DNA from: Pseudomicrostroma phylloplanum | Taxonomy: Eukaryota; Basidiomycota; Exobasidiomycetes; Microstromatales | Reading direction: 5' to 3' | Length of the DNA stretch: 64,000 nucleotides | NCBI GenBank assembly: GCA_039545275.1 | Contig: BCHS01000012.1 | Location: forward strand, 620,001-684,000 | Part shown: positions 36,129-47,124 of the stretch, piece by piece | Layout of the letters: each line of letters opens with the position of its first letter | Position numbering within the stretch: position 1 is the first letter of the stretch | Notes under the pieces: model-generated | Database searches by the model: none | Seen by the model: only the letters and a program-made list of their open reading frames with translations | Told to the model about the DNA's origin: nothing | Translations under genes and position numbers: made by a program

Positions 36129-37983
36129 ATGGCAGAGTACGATCTCACCTCGACGCTGCTCAAGTACGTGGACCGACACCTGGGCTTCCCCCTGCTGTCT
36201 CACCTCGCCTCGACTGGACTCTTCAATGGCGCGGACATCACAAAGGCTCAGTATGAGCTCGCAAAAGGAAGTGAGTCCTCCGGCATCGAGGGATGGCCAC
36301 GCTGGGCCGAGCTTGGTCCATCTATGCTGCATTTAGCTCACCCCACCCCTCGCACTCTCTCCCTCCCCACGCAGCCTCAATGGTGGACTACATCGAGGAC
36401 CTCCATTCGCAGGCCTTCCCCGGTCAGGGTCCGCCAGCAGATCTGGAAAAGCAGAGGGCGGACGCTTTGAGTCAACATGAGAGGCTGGGAGCAGAGGTGG
36501 ACGCGGTACTCAATGTCATCGAGGACCCGAATGTGGCTGGAGCTTTGAAGCAGGACAAGGAGAAGAACTTGCAGTGGCTGCAGCAAAACTACAATGTGAG
36601 TCGGAGAAGAGAGATGGAAGGTCTGACGATGGTCACTCTGAATGGTCCGTCGAGGGATTGCCTTTAGTGGTGAATGGGCGAGAGACTAAACGATTCCCCT
36701 CTCCTCCTTGCGACCTTGTTCAGCTCACCCTCGACCAAATCACAACCCTGTACCACTACGGCTACTTCCACTTCTCCTGCGGAAACTATGGAGAAGCCTC
36801 ATCATACCTCTACCACTTCCGCATTCTCTCCACAGACCCCGTGCTGACACTGTCATCGCACTGGGGTAAGCTAGCTTCGGATGTCCTCACCGGTGAATGG
36901 GACCGGGCACTGGAGGAGATCAAGCTGATTCGGGAGCAAATCGACGCTCCTCATCGAGCAGCCTACGGCAACGAAGATGGAGGCGCTGAGGCTCTGCTGC
37001 AGAGGAGGACATGGCTGCTGCACTGGTCGCTCTTTGTCTGGTTCAACCACCCCGAAGGCAGGCAAGGTCTCGTAGAGATGTACCTCTCCCCACCATACCT
37101 CAACACCATCCAGACCACATCCTGGTGGCTGCTGCGCTACCTCGTTGCTGCCTTGGTCCTGACACGAAGGACTTCGCGAGTCTACATGGTCCCCTCTCCT
37201 TCCTCAAATCCTTCCATGCTGAATGCCAACCCCGTCAGCAAAGTCACCCCGACAGCAGCTCTGCGAGACGTCTCGCGCATCATCATCTCCGAGTCAGACT
37301 ACCGGCTGACAAGGGACCCCATCGTTGACTTCATTGCCAAGCTCTACGGAGACTTCGACTTTGAGGGCGCACAGGAGGAGCTACGAAAGGCAGAGACAGT
37401 GGCCGAGGCCGACTTCTTCCTGCAAGACCACAAGGAAGCCTTCCTCGAAGGCGCTCGATACCTCATTTCGGAAGCCTACACCCGCATCCACCAGCGTGTG
37501 AACATCGCAGATCTCTCTGCACGTCTCAATCTGTCCAAGGAGGAGGGAGAGAAGTGGATTGTCAACCTCGTCAGGGACACTCGCGCCGATGCGAAGATTG
37601 ACTTCAAGGAGGGCGTGGTGTCGATGAACCTGCAGAACACCCACCCACCGATCTACCAGGGCATCATCGAGCAGACGAGAGGCTTCACCTTCAGGACGGC
37701 TGCAATGGGACAGGCCATTGACCGCAAGGCTCACCCCACGCAAGTTGGTGTGGGAGGAAATGCAGCGGGTGGTGGTGACAGATCATCGAACGCAGCGGGC
37801 CAGAGGGGAGGAAGGGGTGGCGGCCGAGGCGGAAGGGGCGGCAGCAGCACAAGGGGTGGGGCAAGGAGTCAAGGTGGTCAGCAGCGAGACTCGCAGCAGC
37901 CATCCTCGCAAGGTGATTCGTCGGCACCTTCGGCAGGCGAATCATTCTCGGCAGCGTCTCCTGCTACCAAGGTGGCAGTGTAA
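36129..37983 (+). CDS. eIF3e: Eukaryotic translation initiation factor 3 subunit e (INT6)
   Basis: Exons are 36129-36270, 36375-36595 and 36724-37983, giving 540 residues. Both introns (104 and 128 nt) start GTGAGT. The start EYDLTSTLLKYVDRHLGFPL and the joined segment AKG-TSMVDYIEDLH match the family, as does NYN-LTLDQITTLYHYGYF across intron 2. eIF3e is a PCI-domain subunit of the eIF3 complex on the 40S ribosome. The helical repeats occupy roughly residues 1-300, and the PCI winged helix lies near 330-440 (RVNIADLSARLNLSKEEGEKWI). The last 80 residues form an RGG/Gln/Ser-rich tail from about residue 460 that is longer than usual and could bind RNA. The 3' end converges on the PEX22-like gene, 151 bp away. 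Confidence 0.93.
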
Positions 37984-38134
37984 GGGCTGGGTATCGTTGT
38001 CACTGTACCACACTACATACGAATCTCACGTATATCACTTCCTCTGGGGCGCATGAGCGCTCACCATTGCTCTGCTTCGATTGAGAGGGACCGATGCATT
38101 TGCAGGCCAAATCGGCCGAGCACCGGCTGGGTAT

Positions 38135-39235
38135 CTACTTCCACGCCCTTCTGAGTTCCTTCATCTTATTCCCCACCTCGTCGATGGCCTTGTCGAAGCT
38201 CCCTCGCTCTTCTTTCCCCCTGGCATCCGTGCCCGCGCTTGACCTTCCTGCCTTTTCCCCAGAGCCAAAGCTCGTGGTCCGAGGCGAGGTGGGGTCTGTA
38301 CTTGTCCGTGTATCGATGATCCTCAATGTCGCTCCTGCTTTTTCGCTCGACGAGGCGGACCCGCTGCTGTCCCTGTGTCCATTGGCTTGTCCGTCGGTCG
38401 TCGAGCCCTGATTGAGCAGTGAGCTGATGAGGCTGTCCAAGTCGAGGACAGAGTCGGGCTCATTGACATCTTCCCCTTCTGATGCCCCCGCCGAGTCTCC
38501 TGCTGCTCGGGGCTGGTCGGCGGGCAGAGCAGGCAGAAGGGCAACAACGACCAGCCTGCACTTGCCGTTCTTCCTGATCAGGCCCAGAGCCTGCGACCTA
38601 GCCAGAAGATCCGCCTTTGTCCCTCCGGTCAGCGATGACCAGGATCGTCCCTCGACATGCACCTCCAGATGCGCATCGCAGCCCAGCGCTCGAGCGACTG
38701 CACTGGCCCCTTCTCTCGTGCTGTACGGCACGATCCTCCTCGTGTCGGCGCCTACCACCTGGGTTTGTAGTAGGGATGTCAGTCCGCTGAGCCCTGAATC
38801 CCCGTGTGGGGAGAAGTGGAGGAGGGTGATGAGGTAGAGAGGGGAGAGAGACCGGTAAAGACGCAGAATATGCTCTTGATGGGATCGGCAACTCAGGTCA
38901 AAGTGTGGCGGTAGAGAGATGGAGAGAGAGGGGCGACGAGCGAGAGCCTGATGTGGGCGCGGATGAAGCTCTGTCAGCGATCATGGCCTGCATCTCGGAA
39001 GGGAGACCCTGTATAGACTCACCTTGCTATCGTACACGTCTGTGCTAGCCTCGCCTTGCCGTTGGTCATCCCTGGTGCCTGACCCCCTGGAGGAGATAGA
39101 AGAGGAAGTAGAGGTGGCCCACCGATTGTACCAATACCAGCTCACACCTGCCAGAGTAATTGTCGCTGCTGCCACTCCGAGTAGCCCCGCTGCGTCCGGC
39201 CGCCGTCTCCGCCGTTGAGCTGCGAGGCCTGACAT
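38135..39235 (-). CDS. Probable PEX22-like peroxisomal membrane protein
   Basis: Exons are complement(39023-39235) and (38135-38947), with a 75 nt GTGAGT intron in phase 0, giving 341 residues. Exon 1 encodes a basic N-terminus (AAQRRRRRPD) and one membrane segment at about residues 15-37 (GLLGVAAATITLAGVSWYWY). Exon 2 opens with RRPSLSISLPPHFD and continues with LYLITLLHFSPHGDSGLSG and VVGADTRRIVPYSTREG. This layout, an N-terminal anchor plus a cytosolic Rossmann/HAD-like domain, fits PEX22, which anchors the ubiquitin-conjugating enzyme PEX4 at the peroxisome for receptor recycling. The family diverges quickly, so this rests on layout and block pattern more than on strict residues. The last 130 residues are Ser/Gly-rich and disordered-looking, unlike yeast Pex22. 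Confidence 0.6.
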
Positions 39236-39509
39236 CCAATTGATGAGGTGAAGGCTGAGGTGGTGTGCTGATTAAAGGCAAGGCAGGACGTTGCGGATGT
39301 TCTCAGGCTCCTCCGGTCCAAACGTCGTCGGCAATTTTGTCTTCTTGCCGGTTCCCCCAGGCGGGGCGGCGGCGGCGGCGCGTCTCCACCATCGGAACGG
39401 AAGACCCGGGCCAGCAATGCACGGACGATTGGTGATTGCTCGTGGTGTGATGCTCCTCCTTCTTCCCGTTAGTAGTAGACCTCATCCACCCTTACCCTCA
39501 TACGCCAGC
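39236..39509. promoter_or_regulatory. Putative shared promoter of the PEX22-like gene and CAP1
   Basis: 274 bp lie between divergent start codons. The capping-protein frame stays open upstream to an ATG at 39297, so part of this interval could be translated as an N-terminal extension. Confidence 0.4.
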
Positions 39510-40926
39510 ATGTCTCTACCTGCGCTGCAGTCGTTGCTTCTGCAGACTCCCCTCTCGCAGCTCAACTCTGTCTTGGCAGACATACGCGGCCTGCTAGCAC
39601 CTTCCAATGCCGAGGTCACAGGCGCAAGTCCCAGCCTGGGCAAGGAGTTCGAGGCATCCCTCCCTTCCCTGCTGGAACGATTCTATGAGGAGCAAGGCAA
39701 GATTATCAGGCTACGCGGCATGGAAGGAGGTAGTATCATCGCTTCGGAAGCCCGAGACGCGAGCGAGAGCGGTAGCAGCAGCAGCACATACCGCGACGAA
39801 GCCAAGGCCAAGCGCTTCCAGCTGGACAGCCTGGGTGGTATGGCCACTTCTTCCGACACGTACACGGTACAGAGCAAAGACGAGCTCAGAATCGAGCTGG
39901 AAAGGGCACTGCAAGGCTACCTCAGAGAGCACTACCCTGACCTGGACAAGAGCAGGACCAACGAAGGAGCATGTGGGGCAGTCTGGCGCGGACCGCTGAA
40001 AGAGGTTAAGGTCAAGAAGACGGAGAAGCCAATCGCAGCTGCACCGGTAGAAGAAGTGCAGGAAGATAAGACCATGCAGGATGGTACTGCTGATGCCGCT
40101 CAAGGAGAACCCGAGACCGGCAGTGCTGAGGAACCCGCAGAGTCCAGCGCCATTGAAGGCGGGGACGCCCCGTCAGGGTCGGTAGCTGCTATGGACCCAG
40201 CTGCCCCATCGTCGCTAGCCACAGATGCACCGACAAAGGGGAGCGAGATCTCAGAGCACGATGATGACGAAGAAGAAGGCGAGCTCATTGAAGAGGAGGG
40301 CGGGGAAGCAGACAAGTATACCATTAGAATCGTTTCGGGCAAGAGCAACGCCGCCAACTTCTGGTAAGTAGTACTTGTGCCAGGAAGGTGCTAGCGTGAG
40401 AGAGATGGCGTCTGACATCTCTATTTTGCATTCACGTGCCTCTCACTTTACCTTCCACTCAGGTCGGGGCGGCTTCTTTCGACCTACGTCTACGACACTT
40501 CTTCCTCGACCCTGACCGGATCCCTCAAGCTCCAGATCCACTACTACGAGAATGGCAACGTGCAGCTCAACACCTCGTCGGTGTCCATTGAGCTGCCTCT
40601 GCCCTCAACGTTCTCCGCATCCTCCTCTGCAACTCAAAAGGCGAAAGCTATCATTCAGACCATCAAGAAGTACGAGACGGACTATCAGCTGGGCATAGAG
40701 GTGACGTATGAAGGATTGAATGAGCGGGCATTCAAGAATCTCAGGAGGCAGCTGCCGGTCACCCGACAGAAGGTGGACTGGGACAAGGTGAGTTTGAGTC
40801 TTGCATAAAGTGGAGTGCTACTGGGAGGACGATCGCACTGTAACTGACTAATGCTTGTTCGTGTAACACCAGGTGCTCAATTACCGACTGGGCACCGATC
40901 TAGCTGGAGCCCAGCAAGCTCGATGA
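39510..40926 (+). CDS. CAP1: F-actin-capping protein subunit alpha
   Basis: Exons are 39510-40363, 40463-40787 and 40873-40926, giving 410 residues. Donors are GTAAGT and GTGAGT. The alpha/beta heterodimer caps actin-filament barbed ends at cortical patches. The N-terminal ALQSLLLQTPLSQLNSVLADIRGLL fixes the likely start. Splicing joins SGKSNAANFW to SGRLLSTYVYD. The beta-strand LKLQIHYYENGNVQLN and the C-terminal [26 protein letters not shown] are highly conserved family blocks. The last is completed by a tiny 54 nt exon. Oddity: about 100 Glu/Asp/Ala/Ser-rich residues are inserted near residues 165-268, making it far longer than the usual ~270-290. The in-frame ATG at 39297 would add 71 residues with no family support. 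Confidence 0.9.
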
Positions 40927-41187
40927 GCGCACTGAAGAGGGATATACGAGAGCCGAAGCAGCAGGTGGATGAGAGCGCAGGGCCACATGTCAATACAGCA
41001 GCAACTACCATCTCTCTCTCTCTCTTTCGTCATCTTCAGACATTCACCGCTTCCTCTTGTGTGCACGTGCCTGCTGTTTTGGAGTGACTGTGTTTCATGA
41101 AGCCTCTGAAAAGAGCCGCATGGGGGCGATTGCCCGATAAAGTACTGTACATGTATGTTGTGAAGAGCTGGACACGAGGCGCGTGCC

Positions 41188-41796
41188 TCACGATGCCGCT
41201 GCGGTCTGCCCTCCCTGCTGCTGCTGCTGTCCCATCTCGATCCCCCTGAAGAAGTCTTTCATGTGTCCTTGCGATTCTGCAATCTGCTTTTCGAGGAACT
41301 GCAGGAGGGCGAAGGAGTACGTTGGGGTATACAAGGATGGTCTGTCAGGGACTGATCAAAGGGTCGAACAAAGTCGATCTAGCTTACCTTCTGCTTCTTG
41401 CCGAGTGCGTCAATGTCCACCTGTATCGACTTCTCTTGCTCTGCCAGGGATGATATGATGGCTGGCGGAGAGTCGAGGATGAACCTGGGCGTGGAGGATA
41501 CAGGAGCAACGTCAGTATCGCTTCGACAGCTGCTGCTGACTACCTTCTACCCTCTATCTCTGCTTTAGGCCTACTCACATCTTTCCCACTCCCCTCCAGC
41601 TCTTTGCGCCCAGGTCCGTCTCCTCCTTTATTCCCAACCTGGTCAGCTCTACTCCCTTCTTCTCCCTTTCCCTTGCAGCCTTTTGTGCTTTCACCAGCGA
41701 CAGCTGTCGGGTGGACTGGGTGAGGCTGAGCTGAATCTGCGTGAGGATGCGATGCAGCGTCTCGTCTGGTAGACCAGACGCTTGGGAGGACGACAT
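41188..41796 (-). CDS. PFD1: Prefoldin subunit 1
   Basis: Exons are complement(41579-41796), (41388-41484) and (41188-41298), giving 141 residues. Donors are GTGAGT and GTAAGC. Prefoldin 1 is a beta-type subunit of the hexameric co-chaperone that hands actin and tubulin to CCT. The N-terminal helix runs through LSLTQSTRQLSLVKAQKAARE. The hairpin region has LTRLGIKEETDLGAKSWRGVG and, across intron 1, KMFILDSPPAIISSLAEQE. The C-terminal helix is FLEKQIAESQGHMKDFF. The end is a short Gln/Gly/Ala tail encoded by a CAG run. Length is slightly above the usual ~115-125. The frame upstream of ATG 41796 extends only to a GTG. It lies head-to-head with the ankyrin-RraA gene and tail-to-tail with CAP1, itself a prefoldin/CCT-client-related actin gene by function only. 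Confidence 0.9.
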
Positions 41797-42022
41797 GCTG
41801 TGGGCGGTGGGTGGGATGATTGAGTGCAGTACCAGGAAGCACTGGCCAAGTATCCGTCTTGAGCGAGTGAGCGGGCGGGCAAGAGATCGGAACGGAAGCT
41901 GCGTCTCCACATCCTGTTCCTTTCAATTTCACTTTTGCCGCTTCTTCGCAGATCACAAGTGACACTCTTGGTACGCAGCGAATACTCGACCGTCCTCTTC
42001 ACCTTGCTCAACATCTGCTACC
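41797..42022. promoter_or_regulatory. Putative shared promoter of PFD1 and the ankyrin-RraA gene
   Basis: 226 bp lie between divergent start codons. No TATA box was recognised; the shared promoter is inferred from spacing. Confidence 0.45.
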
Positions 42023-43551
42023 ATGACGTCCTCTGCTTCTGCAGGTGATCCTTCGCTTGACAACGCATCCACTGTCGCTCCGCCTGCGACCACTTCGAAC
42101 ATCTGGATCGCCGCCTCGGAGGGCTCGATACCACACGTCGCCTACTTCCTCCACGCAGACAGGAGCCTCACGCCCACCTCGCCCGACTCCAACACCTATA
42201 CCCCTCTGCACGCAGCAGCTTCTTACTCACACATCAACCTGTTGAGGTACCTATTGAAGCATAACACCATAAAAAAGGGCGACGTGGATGTGCAGGACGA
42301 CGATGGAGATACGCCTCTCTTCCTCGTGGAAGACGTAGAGACTGCAAAGGTCCTCGTCGAGGAATTCGGAGCTGATGCCCATCGCAAGAATAAAGAAGGG
42401 CTGAGCGTCAGTGAGGCATTGGAAGAGAATGGCTGGAGCGATGTGGCAAAGTACATTAGGGAAATCACAGGCGAGAAGGAGCCCGTCCTCGATGAGATTG
42501 ACGAGGGAGACGAGGAAGACGACGAGGACGAGGATGACGAAGACGTAGAGGCGGAGGATGTTGACGATCAAGAACACAATGGGGTGGTCACCAAGAAGTA
42601 CGTAGAGATGCTGAGCGAGTACGGGTCTTGCGAGGTGAGTGTGTGGACGGGAACATGTGACATGACTATGGCACGGAACATCACCACACACCGCCCGCCC
42701 CAGTCACCATCAACCTCTCTCGTCCACCGCTCATCATCCGATAGCATGCCATGTCCCTACCTGTACTGATGCCCTTCCATAATTTTTTTCATCCCTCTCA
42801 CAGCTCTCCGACGCCCTGATCAAGCTATCACACCCCACCGGCGGGCATCTGCCCAACCTCTCCATGCTCTCTCCACACCTCGCCTCCACCTCCCAACTTA
42901 CCTCTCACAAGATCTGCGGCCAAGTCTTCCCCGTCCAGATGGTCGCTTCCGCCGACAAATCTGCGCCCCCCAAGCCTGTACAGCACTTTGTCGATGCGGC
43001 GCCAAAAGGGAGCGTGATGCTCGTGCAGGCACCGCCCAAGACGGAGAGCGCCATTTGGGGTGGGTTGATGACTGCTCGGGCGCAGAGTAAAGGGGTAAAG
43101 GGAGTGGTGCTGGATGGCAAGTGTAGAGATCTGGCAGAGCAGTGGGAGAGCGGGTTTGCAGTGAGTGGCGCAGGCCGGCAAGCTGAAAGGAAGACGAAGA
43201 GCATGAATGCTGACGCATCGTGGTCATCCTGTCGTGCAGATCTTCGCAAAGGGTCACTCAACGCTGGGGCAGTCCCCCTTCACTCGCCCTGCTAAACTCG
43301 GCGAACCCCTTACTTTCCCTGCTTCGCCGCCGGCTGGTGCAGTCGATACGGTGGATCCATCCTTCCCATCGATGACCGTTGAGCCTACAGATCTGATACT
43401 GGCAGACGTAGACGGAGTAGTAGTGGTTCCTCGCTCGCTGGTGATTCAGGTCGTCGAACTAGCGAAGAAGGGCAGGGAAGTCGACGAGCGGTGCATGAAG
43501 GATCTCAGAGAGGGCAAAGGCGTCACAGAGACCTTCAAGAAACATAGATGA
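42023..43551 (+). CDS. Predicted fusion of ankyrin repeats with an RraA-like (HMG/CHA aldolase family) domain
   Basis: Exons are 42023-42634, 42804-43160 and 43240-43551, giving 426 residues. Both introns start GTGAGT and are phase 0. Residues about 25-150 form ankyrin repeats (NTYTPLHAAASYSHINLLRY, DDDGDTPLFLVED, NKEGLSVSEALEENGW), like the small fungal ankyrin proteins of the YCR051W type. An acidic linker (residues 160-190) follows. Residues about 195-426 are RraA-like. The segment YGSCE at the end of exon 1 joins LSDALIKL in exon 2, exactly the family's first helix. W289-GGLMTARA and D308-GKCR312-D313 match the metal and substrate motif of class II 4-hydroxy-4-methyl-2-oxoglutarate/oxaloacetate aldolases. 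Exon 3 continues FAKGHSTLG and PTDLILADVDGVVVVP. The methionine at 42608 could start a stand-alone RraA isoform. Confidence 0.8.
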
Positions 43552-43618
43552 TAGACTGTGACGAGAATGGGGCATGTACAACTTCATATTCATTACAATG
43601 GTCTGTGACCAACCATGT

Positions 43619-46526
43619 CTACTTCTTGAGCACCAGCCTCGAAGCCACCTCTTCGATGACTTGCCTCATCGTCCACTTGCCGTTGATCCGCTCTGGGCTC
43701 TTGTTGACCGCCTGGAATGCCTCGCCATACCTCGCCTCGTTCTTGCGCGCCATATCCACAATTGCCTCCCTGCCCGCTTCGTTCCCACCATGCTCCTCCA
43801 CCGTCTCGAATTTGAACCACCAGGCGTACCCGTCACCCCACTTCGGGTCCGCCTTGCACATCCTGTCGAACCAGTGTCGGGCCTTCTCGTACTTGCCCTC
43901 TGTCCAGAAGAGCTGAGCAACAGTGCACAGTACGCGCGCATCGTCTCCGCTCTTCTTGAGAGCATCGACTGATCGTCCTTTGCGCGAGGAGCGGGGCTCG
44001 GCGAAGATGCTCTCTGCCCAGAGGAGACCAGAAGAAGGGCACTCCTGCAGACCTCGAGAGAGGAGACGGCGATACTCTGGTGCAGAGCCAGCTCGGTCTT
44101 CCACTCTTGCTGCCTCGAGCCAAATGACCTCGTTACGCGGGTTAGCCAGTCGAGCTCTCTCGAGAATGGCACGCGCCCTAATGGCGAGGCCTGCAGTCTC
44201 CTCGAGTCTGGAAGCCGAGAGCCATACGGCGATGGAGGTAGGACACGCCCGGGTAGCCTTTGACAAGGCCTCACGAGCTGCCCGGATGCCCTCCTCTCTG
44301 CTGGCGACGACTGATTGTGTCTGCAAGAGCTGAGCCTTCATCAACCACAGCTTGGGCTCATCGTTATACTTCAGCAGGCCTTCTTCCACGATTTTAAGCG
44401 CATTGCTCGCCCTACCTTCGTCACGCTCAAAGACGGCCGACTTGATCCACACTCTGCGCGAACCCACTTCCCCTCTGGCTCGCTCCAGCAGTAGTCTTGC
44501 GGCTTCCTTCTCGCCATTCTCGAACTCAAGCTTCGCTGCAGCGAGTGAGATCTCTTCCGATCCGAGGTTCTTCTCAAAAGCCCGGATCAGCACTTGTCTA
44601 GCAGCAGGTATGTCTCCAGCATCCCACTTGGTCTTGGCGTACATGAGCCAGAGAGTCTCACTCTTGGGTACCGAGGTCACTCCGCGCTCGAAGAGTGCTT
44701 CTAGAGCCTGGGAGTCGCCAACCTCCTTCTCGAGATCGATGGCAAACCTCCAGATGGTCGCTCGGTCCGGGAAGAGACGCAGCGTGTATGTTAGAATAGC
44801 TCGAGCGGTAGCCACGCAGCCCTTGTCCTTGGCAGCTTCGGCGTCTTGAACCCAAATGATACGCCTGTCTTCGTCGTCCTCGACTCCCAAAGCAAGAGTA
44901 GCCTTGATGATGGCCTCAGCAGTCATGGGACTGCCCTCTTGCTCTACTCTCAGCGCCTCCTCCATCCACTGATCTCGCGACAGGACAGCGCCCTTCTGAT
45001 TGAGCGACTGTACAGCTTTGGACATCATACCGTCCAGCCTGGTCTGTGTGGCGTCAGTCGCTTCTTCGCTAGTCTGCTCCCAAAGACGAAGAGCGGCGAT
45101 CCAGATGGTATGAGAGGTCGGTATACTTTTTCGAGCCTGGTTGAGGACCTTCTGCGCTTCGGCAGGAGGTGACAGTCGAGCGAGAGCAAGCCAAAGAGCT
45201 TCTGAAGAGGGAATAGCGCCCACGGCTCCAGAGAGTAGTGTCCGGGCTTCTGCAGGATCTGTTTCGAGGTTGACGAGCTCCTTCCAGAGTGTGACTGACT
45301 CGCGCAAGAACTGTGGGCAAGGAAGAAGACCAGCGGACGTCAGCATGCAATGCAGGAATCCGGTTGAGGCAAAGGCACAGTAGGCTTACCTCCAGACTCT
45401 TCATCAATACCCGTTTCTTGCTTTGAGGATCAGTCTCCAACTCGGCCGCTTTCAGCCATACCTTGACGCTCTGTCCTTTCAATGCTTGCGTGGCTTGGGC
45501 AAGGACGACCTTTGCGTTGTCTCGATTGTTCAGTCTGGCATTCTCCAGCCACACGTCTTCGGACTTGGGGCAATGATCACATCCCTGAGCAATGACTTTG
45601 CGAGCCACTGCCATCTTGCCCGCGACCTCTTCTAGCCGAGCTGCTGCAATCCAGCCAGGGGCGTGTGAAGGGTTCGTTTTGATGACTGAATCCAGAAGCG
45701 AGCGGGCCTTCTTGATATCTCCAATTTCGGCAGTCGATTGCGCAGGCAACGAAGAGAGCGACGTGAGGTAGCCCTTTGGATCGATGGTGGATGCTGATCC
45801 GCCCAAGGTAGTGGCCGTACCAGCTTGGTCGAGATTGTGGGAAAAGATCTTGTTCCGTGCTTCACCGATATCCGTCAAGCTAGTCATGGTCCCTTGCTTG
45901 CTGGCTTCTGTGTCCATCTGATCTTGCGATAGGGCGTTCTCGCTCATGTTCTGATCCCTCGCTCCCAGCAGGATGCTGTCGGAGACGGCGTAGCTCCTTC
46001 CAGTCTCCCTAGCTTCCCTCTTTTCGCTCTTCTTCCTCTTCTTGCCAGTGAGGTTTCCAGCCTCAGGTAGGGACTCCCACTCGCTCTCCGTCATTCCTCC
46101 CAGTCCTCTCTTGAGGTCGGCGAATTGAGCCTGGATCTTGGGCCGCTCAGCTCTGAGCTTCTCCAGCTCTGCCTTTTCTCTTGCCTCACGCTTTGCTCTT
46201 CTCCGCTCGTCCATCTTGACGTCCACGGCTGCCCAAATGCGATCAGCCTCCTCATCGTCCTTTTCGTAGACGCCTCCAGCGAAGAGTCCCGTCTCATTTT
46301 CGGGATCCTGGTCGTTGTATTGACCCTCCTCGCCCTCATCGTCGTCCTTGGCCCCGCTCTCCTCTTCACGCTTCGAAGAGGAGGGATCGGGGCCAGACTG
46401 TCTTGCTGGGCCAATGTCGGACCGTGTGGTGAACCCAGAAGCTCCTCTGCCTAGACCAGCCACATAGTTGGGCGGCGGCGCCATGGAGAGGAAGGCATGC
46501 TTGTTGGCCTGATGGGAGGCAGCCAT
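43619..46526 (-). CDS. PRP6: Pre-mRNA splicing factor PRP6 (U5/tri-snRNP component)
   Basis: Exons are complement(45390-46526) and (43619-45310), with a 79 nt GTAAGC intron in phase 0, giving 942 residues. PRP6 bridges U5 and U4/U6 snRNPs in the tri-snRNP. The N-terminal PRP1 domain contains PPPNYVAGLGRGASGFTTRS and NETGLFAGGVYEKDDEEADR. A Lys/Glu-rich stretch and KKRKKSEKREAR follow. From about residue 270 to the end are HAT/TPR repeats, visible as recurring W...AA.LE blocks such as APGWIAAARLEEVAGK, VWLKAAELE and RRVWIKSAVFERDEG. The intron joins MKSLE to FLRESVTLWKELV, restoring one repeat. Length matches orthologues (about 900-940). The stop codon is only 67 bp from that of the convergent ankyrin-RraA gene, so the transcripts probably overlap. 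Confidence 0.93.
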
Positions 46527-46675
46527 GGTGGACTGTGCTCACGTTTGGGCACTCAGGGTCAAGTGGCGGGGTGGCGGGAACGCTAGTCCTTGCCAATGGC
46601 ACAGGAGCTCAGCAGACGGTACAAGCAGCACGGGGCGCCTGAGAACGAGGAGGATCTCCGGCGAAGGATGACGAG

Positions 46676-46691
46676 GGGGGGGGGGGGGGGG
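46676..46691. repeat. Poly-G tract of 16
   Basis: Sixteen consecutive G on the plus strand (poly-C on the PRP6 coding strand), about 150 bp upstream of the PRP6 ATG. Confidence 0.9.
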
Positions 46692-46783
46692 AGGAGGGAG
46701 ACCCTGACGTTGTTGCTCTTCTTTCGAGAAGTAGTTAGAGGTGGAGTTGTGGTAGTGGTACTTTGACCTTCGGTTAGAGCGGA

Positions 46784-46806
46784 GGGGGGGGGGGGGGGGG
46801 GGGGGG
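46784..46806. repeat. Poly-G tract of 23
   Basis: Twenty-three consecutive G on the plus strand, 92 bp from the first tract and about 260 bp upstream of the PRP6 ATG. The true length is uncertain because homopolymers are error-prone. Confidence 0.85.
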
Positions 46807-47124
46807 ATGGTCAGAGAGGAGTGAACATGCAACGTAGGTGTCTGTGTCCCTCTGGTCAAAATCCATGCCGACTGCCGACGGGAGTGGAGACTGGATTCCT
46901 CGCCCCACGCGCATCTCCGCAAATGGGCGGGCGGGCGAGAAGAGTTCGGAGGAACATCGTAAGACTGTCATGAAAGGTGGGAAGGCAGCAACAAGGAACA
47001 ACATGAAGAGAGTACATGGATGGTCATGAGCGTACAAAGCCTGGGACAGGACCGCGAGAAGAGAAACAAGGGACGTAGAGCGATGCCGGAATGGCCTCAG
47101 GTCGTGTGCAAATTGAGCCTCTCC

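Larger units (their letters stand above)
46527..47124. other. Intergenic, probable PRP6 promoter with two poly-G tracts
   Basis: 598 bp between the PRP6 start and the 3' end of the next minus-strand gene. Apart from the two homopolymer runs annotated separately, no coding frame or RNA gene was recognised. Confidence 0.5.
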
